Source: Paenibacillus sp. HGH0039 (GTDB lineage Bacteria; Bacillota; Bacilli; Paenibacillales; NBRC-103111). From it: a stretch of 64,000 bases of DNA. The notes under the pieces are model-generated. The model was not told where the DNA came from, did not search any database, and saw only the letters and a program-made list of their open reading frames with translations. The stretch lies in contig NZ_KE150413.1 of the NCBI RefSeq assembly GCF_000411255.1, positions 1,712,580 through 1,776,579 on the forward strand, read 5' to 3'. Shown one piece after another: positions 58,687 through 64,000 of this stretch; position 1 is the stretch's first letter; every line of letters starts with the position of its first letter. The position numbers and the translations under genes are program-made.

Positions 58687-59232
58687 ATGAGTGAACGCAA
58701 CAATTCGAATGAGCACCATGGCAAGAAGCCAGTAGTACGGCGTCAAATGTCCCGCCGCCAGTTTCTTTCGTACACGCTCGGCGGTACCACTGCTTTCATG
58801 GCGGCCGGTATGGTAGCTCCAATGCTGAGATTCGCGGTGGATCCGGTGCTTCAGCCGAAGAAGGCTTCGGATTGGATCAAAGTAGTTGAGGAAGCCAAAA
58901 TTACGAATGAGCCCACATCATTCACGTTCCAGGTCCATCAGGTGGACGGCTGGTACGAGAGCGATGTGGAACTGACAGCATGGATCACCAAGGGTCAAGA
59001 CGGCAAAATCTTCGCTTTGAACCCGACATGCAAGCACTTGGGTTGTACGGTTAACTGGAACAACAATCCGGAGTACAAAAACCAGTATTTTTGCCCATGC
59101 CACGGCGCGCATTACACCGCTGACGGCAAAAACCTTGCGGTAGCTCCAGCTCCGCTGGACGAATACGACGTAAAAATCGATAAAGGATTCGTCTACCTGG
59201 GACAGCTGCACGCTAACACAAGGGCGAAATAA
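58687..59232 (+). CDS. qcrA: Menaquinol-cytochrome c reductase Rieske iron-sulfur subunit
   Basis: QcrA passes electrons from menaquinol to cytochrome c in the membrane bc complex. The 181-residue protein has a twin-arginine-like N-terminus (MSRRQFLSYT), a membrane anchor (about 28-46) and the Rieske motifs CKHLGC (Cys115, His117) and CPCHG (Cys136, His139). I use ATG 58687; AGGGGGG is 11 bases upstream, rather far, and an earlier ATG at 58648 is the alternative. qcrB follows after 18 bases. Confidence 0.95.
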   Translation: MSERNNSNEHHGKKPVVRRQMSRRQFLSYTLGGTTAFMAAGMVAPMLRFAVDPVLQPKKASDWIKVVEEAKITNEPTSFTFQVHQVDGWYESDVELTAWITKGQDGKIFALNPTCKHLGCTVNWNNNPEYKNQYFCPCHGAHYTADGKNLAVAPAPLDEYDVKIDKGFVYLGQLHANTRAK

Positions 59233-59250
59233 GGAGGGCGTAACGATCAG

Positions 59251-59922
59251 ATGTTTAAAAATATGTACAACTGGATCGACGAACGTCTAGATATCACGCC
59301 GATCTGGAGGGACGTAGCCGATCACGAGGTTCCCGAACACGTCAACCCGGCTCACCATTTTTCCGCTTTCGTTTATTGTTTCGGCGGTCTGACGTTCTTT
59401 GTCACTGTAATTCAAATCTTGTCCGGTATGTTCCTGACGATGTATTATACACCGGACATTATCAACGCTTATGCAAGCGTTGACTATTTGCAGCACCAGG
59501 TAGCATTCGGCGTTATCGTGCGCGGTATGCACCACTGGGGAGCATCCCTTGTTATTGTCATGATGCTGTTACATACGCTCCGCGTTTTCTTCACGGGTTC
59601 GTACAAAGCGCCTCGTGAAATGAACTGGGTCGTCGGCATGCTGATCTTCTTTGTTATGCTTGGTCTTGGTTTCACCGGCTACCTGCTTCCTTGGGATAAC
59701 AAAGCCTACTATGCTACGCAAGTAGGGATCAAGATCGCGGCATCGATCCCATTCCTGGGTCAATATGTTCAAACGTTCCTGCAGGGTGGAGATATTGTAG
59801 GTGCGCAGACGCTGACGAGATTCTTCGCACTTCACGTGTTCTTCCTACCTGCAGCTCTCCTCGCATTACTGGCCGGACACTTCTTGATGATTCGCAGGCA
59901 GGGGATTTCCGGACCGCTATAA
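59251..59922 (+). CDS. qcrB: Menaquinol-cytochrome c reductase cytochrome b subunit
   Basis: A 223-residue cytochrome b6-like protein with four membrane helices. Paired heme histidines occur in RGMHHWGASL and in the fourth helix region LHVFFLPAALLALLAGH; the quinol-site region GFTGYLLPWD is present. ATG 59251 has GGAGGG about 12 bases upstream. It corresponds to the N-terminal half of mitochondrial cytochrome b; QcrC supplies the rest. Confidence 0.96.
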   Translation: MFKNMYNWIDERLDITPIWRDVADHEVPEHVNPAHHFSAFVYCFGGLTFFVTVIQILSGMFLTMYYTPDIINAYASVDYLQHQVAFGVIVRGMHHWGASLVIVMMLLHTLRVFFTGSYKAPREMNWVVGMLIFFVMLGLGFTGYLLPWDNKAYYATQVGIKIAASIPFLGQYVQTFLQGGDIVGAQTLTRFFALHVFFLPAALLALLAGHFLMIRRQGISGPL

Positions 59923-59942
59923 AATGAAAGGAGGGTACTTAA

Positions 59943-60833
59943 GTGGCTCACGGACAAAAAGATGGCGAGAAAGTCGTCTATGTAGGCGACTCTCGTGTTA
60001 AGAAAACAGTAAAAAACACCGTACCTCCGGACTATTCGTCTTATCCGGGGAAATCCGAAGCGTTCATTCCGAACTTTCTATTGAAAGAATGGATGGTTGC
60101 CGTTGTATTTCTGGTCGGTGTATTGTGTCTGGTTATTTCAGAACCGGCGCCGCTCGGCTACCCGGCTGATCCTAAGAACACATCCTTTATTCCGATTCCG
60201 GACTGGTACTTCCTGTTTATGTACCAACTGCTGAAATATCCGTATACATCGGATCAGTACGTCGTTATCGGTACGCTGATCGTACCCGGACTGATGTTCG
60301 GCGGACTTCTTCTGGCACCGTTCCTGGATACAGGGAAAGAGCGCCGGTTCTACAGACGCCCGATCGCTTCTTCTCTGGCGCTTCTGACGTTAATTGCTTC
60401 CGCATACTTGACGTATACCTCCTGGCATCATTACCAGCTGGAATTGAAAGCGACTAACACGATTCCGGAGCACATCAAGCGTGAAGAAGAAATGAAAGAG
60501 AAGAAAGCAGCTGGCGGCGCCGCTTCCGGCGGTGGCGGACAGCAGCAGAAAGCGGCAGGCGTCGTCGCAGCGGACGACCCGGCTGCTGAGATTTACAAGA
60601 AAGCGACTTGCGTATCTTGTCATGTCGCCGACCTGAAAGGGATGCCGAACAACGGAATCCCGGCACTTCGCGGTGTGGGCGACAAGCATGATAAGGAACA
60701 GATTATGAACATCATCAAGAACGGCCAGGGGGCTATGCAGCCTCAATATAAAGACAACATCGCCAAAGGGTTAACCGATGCCGATTTGGACAAACTGGCT
60801 GACTGGCTTGCTAAACAAAAGAAAGCCCAATAA
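59943..60833 (+). CDS. qcrC: Menaquinol-cytochrome c reductase cytochrome b/c subunit
   Basis: A 296-residue fusion of a subunit IV-like membrane part (helices near 49-66, 107-127 and 142-158) and a C-terminal cytochrome c domain. The heme-binding CVSCH is at residues 223-227 and the likely Met ligand is Met265 in GAMQPQ. A Lys/Glu- and Gly/Gln-rich linker (about 175-208) joins the parts. This architecture is typical of Bacillota. The heme would be attached by ResB/ResC. GTG 59943 follows AAAGGAGGG. Confidence 0.96.
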   Translation: MAHGQKDGEKVVYVGDSRVKKTVKNTVPPDYSSYPGKSEAFIPNFLLKEWMVAVVFLVGVLCLVISEPAPLGYPADPKNTSFIPIPDWYFLFMYQLLKYPYTSDQYVVIGTLIVPGLMFGGLLLAPFLDTGKERRFYRRPIASSLALLTLIASAYLTYTSWHHYQLELKATNTIPEHIKREEEMKEKKAAGGAASGGGGQQQKAAGVVAADDPAAEIYKKATCVSCHVADLKGMPNNGIPALRGVGDKHDKEQIMNIIKNGQGAMQPQYKDNIAKGLTDADLDKLADWLAKQKKAQ

Positions 60834-60844
60834 GCATGTCTAAG

Positions 60845-60877
60845 AACCTGACCGTACGCAGACGGTCAGGTTTTTTT
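60845..60877 (+). terminator. Terminator after qcrABC
   Basis: AACCTGACCGT, short loop, ACGGTCAGGTT, seven T. Confidence 0.9.
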
Positions 60878-60934
60878 GTAAAACCAAATGGGTGCAAGAG
60901 ATCCGTTAGCCGGATTTCCGAGGGGAGCAGAACG

Positions 60935-61594
60935 ATGAGAAATAACGCCACCCTGCATCAGGCGCTTACTCTCTTGAGAAGCCGGCCTATGCTATGGCTG
61001 CTGTTTTGGATTAATGCTTTAGGAACCGTATACGGCTACTACTGGTATAAATATCAGTTAATGGATACGTATGATTTCGAGCCTGTCTGGTACCTGCCCT
61101 TTGTTCCGGACAGCCCGACGGCAAGCCTGTTTTTTACGCTAACTCTTCTGTATCTGTTAAGAGATGAGCGGACGAACGGAGTCGGTTTGGGTAAACGTTC
61201 GCTGCTTCGCGGATTTATTGAAACGTTCGGGCTGGTGACCTCTTTTAAATACGGCATCTGGGCCGTAGCCATGATCTGGTCCGGCTATGCGCTGGGAGAT
61301 CCCGTAGCCTGGCAGGATTGGATGCTTACTCTTTCTCATTTGGGTATGGCGATTGAGGTGCTTTTATTCGCATCGGTGATGACTTACTCGGTTCCCGCCG
61401 TGTTCCTGGTGACTGTCTGGGTGTTTGCGAACGATTGGATGGACTATACGAAGGGAATCTTCCCCAGACTCTCCGAGGTGCTGATGCCTCATCTGGATAC
61501 GATCCAGTGGTTTACCATCGGATTAAGCGCAGCGGGCATTCTTGCGGCACTTGCCTATCTGCCTTATCAAAAACACCGGCACCGCAAGGTCTAA
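60935..61594 (+). CDS. ypjA: YpjA family membrane protein (DUF1405)
   Basis: A 219-residue polytopic membrane protein of DUF1405, with about six helices. Typical features are WINALGTVYGYYWYKYQL and FEPVWYLPFVPDSP. Function unknown. The ATG at 60935 has AGGGGAG upstream; a longer in-frame ATG from 60836 would run through the qcrC terminator. Its position after qcrABC matches B. subtilis. Its stop codon abuts a 16-bp hairpin. Confidence 0.85.
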   Translation: MRNNATLHQALTLLRSRPMLWLLFWINALGTVYGYYWYKYQLMDTYDFEPVWYLPFVPDSPTASLFFTLTLLYLLRDERTNGVGLGKRSLLRGFIETFGLVTSFKYGIWAVAMIWSGYALGDPVAWQDWMLTLSHLGMAIEVLLFASVMTYSVPAVFLVTVWVFANDWMDYTKGIFPRLSEVLMPHLDTIQWFTIGLSAAGILAALAYLPYQKHRHRKV

Positions 61595-61639
61595 ATGTGG
61601 ACATCCCTCCATATGATGTGGTAGGAGGGATGTCCACAT
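61595..61639 (+). promoter_or_regulatory. Hairpin sequestering the ypjB ribosome-binding site
   Basis: ATGTGGACATCCCTCC (61595-61610) and GGAGGGATGTCCACAT (61624-61639) are perfect reverse complements around a 13-base loop. The 3' arm holds the GGAGGG ribosome-binding site and the first two bases of the ypjB ATG. There is no T run, so it is not a usual terminator. Confidence 0.75.
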
Positions 61640-62507
61640 GTTGTTTAGTTCTTGCAGGCGGATCATCGGATTGCTCGGAGCATGGGCAATCTTCACTTCG
61701 GCGGCGGTTGGTTGTGCACCGGCCCCGAAAGAAGCAGTTCCCGCGGCATCGATGACTCCGGTTCAAATGAAGACGGCTGAATCCTTGAATGAAGCCGCGG
61801 AGCAGCTGTACAAGCTGTCGGAACAGGGGAAAACGACGGAAGCCAGAATCGAACTCGAACAGCTCGGAGAACTTGCGACTAAGCTGACGTATGACGGTTC
61901 GATTACGATAGAAGGTTTGCATGCACTGACGGAAACGATTACGGAGGCGAAGAAAACCTATGCCTCTGTTTCCTTTTCCCAGGATGAAGGGCGCTTTGCC
62001 GCCGCCAAAATCAGACTGGCCGCCGACGCGCTGACCCACCGTGGACAGCCCATGTGGCTTCAGTACTACAAGCTGATCAAGGATGACTTGAAACGGATCG
62101 AGACGAATGTAGCGGCACGGAAAAAGCTTGAAGCTCTGCTGGACTACAATAAGCTGTACCGGCATATGTCGACCATTCGTCCGGCGCTGCTTATCAGCCG
62201 TGCTCCTGCGGAAGTGGCGAAGCTGGATTCCTTGCTCGTGTTCATGAGAAAGGGATTGGGCGCTCCGACTCTCGACAAACCGAATTTGCTTCAAGCTTCG
62301 GAAGAGTTCGGCAAGACAATCGACGGGATATTCGGCCGCTCCGATCGTGAAGCATTCCTGCCGCTGCCCGACACACAGGAGCCCATATTCTGGTCGCTTG
62401 GTGTCGGCGCGTTCATTATCGGCGTCCTGCTGTTTGCCGGCTGGCGGATGTTCCGCTTAAAGCCCGGTTACGATACCGTCCGGAATAAAAAGAGAGAAGG
62501 CTTCTAG
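61638..62507 (+). CDS. ypjB: Sporulation protein YpjB
   Basis: The 289-residue protein has a signal peptide with a weak lipobox (AVGC, Cys26), a long helical extracytoplasmic domain (about 35-250) and a C-terminal membrane segment (about 253-272), followed by a basic tail. It matches the YpjB family, whose expression in B. subtilis is sporulation-linked; molecular role unknown. ATG 61638 has GGAGGG 8 bases upstream, inside a stable hairpin. Its last codons overlap the convergent YitT gene by 3 bases. Confidence 0.82.
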   Translation: MLFSSCRRIIGLLGAWAIFTSAAVGCAPAPKEAVPAASMTPVQMKTAESLNEAAEQLYKLSEQGKTTEARIELEQLGELATKLTYDGSITIEGLHALTETITEAKKTYASVSFSQDEGRFAAAKIRLAADALTHRGQPMWLQYYKLIKDDLKRIETNVAARKKLEALLDYNKLYRHMSTIRPALLISRAPAEVAKLDSLLVFMRKGLGAPTLDKPNLLQASEEFGKTIDGIFGRSDREAFLPLPDTQEPIFWSLGVGAFIIGVLLFAGWRMFRLKPGYDTVRNKKREGF

Positions 62508-62526
62508 TCAACCTTGAAGCCTTCTC
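62494..62526. repeat. Inverted repeat across the ypjB/yitT convergent ends
   Basis: GAGAAGGCTTC (62494-62504) and GAAGCCTTCTC (62516-62526) are perfect 11-bp arms with an 11-base loop. Both stop codons lie in it, and it could stop transcription from both sides, though no T run follows on either strand. Confidence 0.6.
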
Positions 62527-63382
62527 CCAATACTTCGTGCACTTCATTGATAATAATGAATGCGGTGGGGTCGATGGATTTGACCAGTTCCTTGAGCCGC
62601 CGCATCTCCTGACGGTAGACCACGCAGTAGACCACTTCTTTCTCTTGACGGGAGAAAGCCCCCTTGGCCGGAAAAAGAGTGACGCCCCGGTCCAATTCTT
62701 TTTGAATCGCCTGAGACACTTTTTCCGCTTCATTGGTAATGATCGTAAAAGCTTTGGCGGAATGCGAGCCTTCCGTGATGTAATCGATCATTTTGGAGCC
62801 GATAAATACGCTGACCAGTGAGTAGAGTACTTTTTCCTTCGGTATGTAGAGTAAAGACGTGCCGATAACGATGAGGTCGATCAACAGGATGACCTGCCCG
62901 ACACTCCATCCTTTCCACTTGTTGCCCAGTTGGGCAAGAATATCCGATCCTCCGGTCGTTCCTCCAAAACGGAATACGATCCCGAGTCCCAAGCCTATCG
63001 TAAAGCCCGCATATAACGCGGCAAGCAAATAATCCTGCTTGGTGGCAAAGGGGATTATCCATCCTTTTCCGATCATGATTTCCATCACCCATAAGAAAAA
63101 CGAAGACGAAAGAGAGCCGAAAATCGTATAGACCATAGCTTTAGAGCCGAAATGCCTCCATCCCAAGTAAAAAAGCGGCACATTCAGAACGAGCGTAGTC
63201 GCGGAAGGCGGAAGCAGGAAAATGTAGTGCAGAAGCAGTGAAATGCCCGTGAGCCCGCCTTCCATCAGCTCATTGGGAATGACAAAATAATGAACCCCGA
63301 ACGAAAAGATGGCGGTCCCGAATGCGATAGGCAAGAACTGCTTCAAATACGGCATTGTCTTTTCTTTTAAAGCCATTGCCAT
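62504..63382 (-). CDS. ypjC: YitT family membrane protein (YpjC-like, DUF2179)
   Basis: A 292-residue protein with about five membrane helices (residues ~10-165), including the family segment GGLTGISLLLHY and GGTTGGSDILAQL, and a C-terminal soluble DUF2179 domain. Function unknown. The start is the ATG at 63382, with GGAGGAG 6 bases upstream; a start further out lacks one. It lies where ypjC follows ypjB in B. subtilis, but here it is in opposite orientation. Confidence 0.88.
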   Translation of the reverse strand: MAMALKEKTMPYLKQFLPIAFGTAIFSFGVHYFVIPNELMEGGLTGISLLLHYIFLLPPSATTLVLNVPLFYLGWRHFGSKAMVYTIFGSLSSSFFLWVMEIMIGKGWIIPFATKQDYLLAALYAGFTIGLGLGIVFRFGGTTGGSDILAQLGNKWKGWSVGQVILLIDLIVIGTSLLYIPKEKVLYSLVSVFIGSKMIDYITEGSHSAKAFTIITNEAEKVSQAIQKELDRGVTLFPAKGAFSRQEKEVVYCVVYRQEMRRLKELVKSIDPTAFIIINEVHEVLGEGFKVD

Positions 63383-63425
63383 TGGTTTCTCCTCCTTCCC
63401 TGACTTACCACTAATCACCAATCCT

Positions 63426-63454
63426 ATTGTAATGAAATTCGAGTCCGTTGTCAT
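63426..63454 (-). promoter_or_regulatory. Sigma-A-like promoter of the YitT gene
   Basis: On the minus strand, ATGACA (63454-63449) and TACAAT (63431-63426) are 17 bases apart. Confidence 0.55.
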
Positions 63455-63498
63455 CCGGGCGCCACAGGCGACTTGATTGTTCCTGCCGGATCATATGG

Positions 63499-63536
63499 AA
63501 AAACAGGCCGGATTCCATTCCTTGGCCTGTTTTTTT
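63499..63536 (-). terminator. Terminator between the YitT and WGxxGxxG-like genes
   Basis: ACAGGCC and GGCCTGT pair around a 14-base loop. On the minus strand the hairpin is followed by five T, and on the + strand by six, so it may act both ways. Confidence 0.75.
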
Positions 63537-63553
63537 GCTTGGGAAGAAAAGCG

Positions 63554-63985
63554 TTAATAAAAGTCTTTTTTGCGGTATTTGCCGATAAATCCGGCTAAAC
63601 CGAGCATGCCGATGAAGCCCAGCCAGTCCCAGTCCGGATCGTCTCTCCTTGCGGATTCGGATACTTTGGAATCGAACGGCATCAGATTGACGTTGTACTT
63701 TTTGGACGGAGGGTAATCGCCCGGCTTAGGAATCGGGTCTCGGGGAGGCTGGGGCAGGCTAGTGCCTACGCCGCCGTTTGAATACTCTGCCGGATCGGCC
63801 GTTCCGGTGGATCCGCTGATGCCGGACTTGATCCGCTGAGTACCGTAGGATGAGGGCTTATTATCGGGATAACCGAGCGTCCCGGGTTCTCCATGTATGC
63901 CCCGGTCAGCGGATTGCGCGATGCAGGTACCGCAAACGGCCAAAAACATCATCACGCAGAGTGAAAAACTGTACAGTCGTTTCAT
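63554..63985 (-). CDS. Small secreted protein with C-terminal WGxxGxxG-like anchor
   Basis: A 143-residue protein with an N-terminal signal peptide (about 1-25), a low-complexity Gly/Ser/Pro/Asp-rich middle, and a C-terminal WDWLGFIGMLGLAGFIG membrane segment followed by KYRKKDFY. This tail resembles the WGxxGxxG family of surface-anchored proteins. Function unknown. The ATG at 63985 has AAGGCGGG upstream close to the window edge, so any upstream gene is not visible. Confidence 0.75.
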   Translation of the reverse strand: MKRLYSFSLCVMMFLAVCGTCIAQSADRGIHGEPGTLGYPDNKPSSYGTQRIKSGISGSTGTADPAEYSNGGVGTSLPQPPRDPIPKPGDYPPSKKYNVNLMPFDSKVSESARRDDPDWDWLGFIGMLGLAGFIGKYRKKDFY

Positions 63986-64000
63986 CTGATTCCCGCCTTC

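Noticed and set aside
1-64000. Prophage, insertion sequence, CRISPR array or biosynthetic cluster
   Set aside because: No integrase, transposase, repeat-spacer pattern or multimodular synthase was seen; gene order follows the Bacillus core chromosome.

Overview
The window is a 64 kb chromosomal segment from an endospore-forming member of the Bacillota, most likely a Paenibacillaceae (Paenibacillus or a close relative). The evidence is gene order and protein sequence. Long stretches follow the Bacillus subtilis chromosome (spmAB-rluB-resABCDE; mecB-gudB-prsW-ypeB-ypfA-ypfB-cmk-ypfD-fni-yphA-der-gpsA-yphF-spoIVA-hbs; mtrB-hepS-menG-hepT-ndk-cheR-aroC-aroB-aroH-trpEDCFBA-hisC-tyrA; ypiF-qcrABC-ypjABC). 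Base composition is clearly higher in GC than B. subtilis. Several features are lineage-like: futalosine menaquinone genes, a YIEGIA module, and plsY between der and gpsA. No insertion sequences, prophage, CRISPR arrays or rRNA were seen. Nearly all genes lie on the + strand. Only serA and the last two genes are on the minus strand.

Layout. 1-8.2 kb: the 3' end of spmA, then spmB, rluB and the cytochrome c maturation and redox-sensing operon resABCDE. 8.5-10.4 kb: serA (minus) behind a T-box leader. 10.6-17.4 kb: rhodanese, CPBP protease, small membrane proteins, a MecA-type adaptor, glutamate dehydrogenase, PrsW protease and ypeB (without sleB). 17.5-24.1 kb: PilZ flagellar brake, cmk, plsC, S1-domain protein, type 2 IPP isomerase, and the yphA-YIEGIA-capping subunit group. 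24.2-32.3 kb: der, plsY, gpsA, spoVIF, two [2Fe-2S] ferredoxins around a nucleotidyltransferase-like gene, yphF, spoIVA and hbs. 32.4-44.4 kb: tRNA-Pro, a sugar dehydrogenase lipoprotein, mtrB (TRAP), and a menaquinone side-chain and futalosine block (hepS, menG, mqnP-like, ubiX-like, mqnA, hepT), then ndk, cheR, aroC, aroB and aroH. 44.4-53.3 kb: a TRAP-controlled trp leader and trpEDCFBA-hisC-tyrA. 53.4-58.4 kb: a candidate small RNA, an ECF sigma/anti-sigma pair and several small or uncharacterised genes. 58.5-64 kb: the menaquinol-cytochrome c reductase operon qcrABC, ypjA, ypjB, a YitT protein and a small secreted protein.

The genes connect into a few programmes. Respiration: ResABC assemble c-type cytochromes, ResDE sense redox state, QcrABC is a c-heme-containing complex that uses menaquinone, and the Hep/Mqn/Men block makes that quinone. 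Aromatic amino acids: aroC/B/H feed trp, his and tyr genes, and the trp regulator (mtrB) lies about 10 kb upstream of its target leader. That leader carries 11 NAG triplets at an exact 5-nt period. Sporulation: SpmAB, YpeB, SpoIVA (behind a sigma-E-like promoter), SpoVIF, YIEGIA and YpjB.

The most unusual non-coding signals are listed here. They are the unusually long trp leader, a short CcpA-box-linked transcript unit at 53.4-53.6 kb, a 23-bp perfect palindrome inside the fni coding region, a 16-bp hairpin burying the ypjB ribosome-binding site and start codon, and a terminator placed just after the cmk promoter. Promoters, operators and terminators were called by eye from consensus matches and are predictions.
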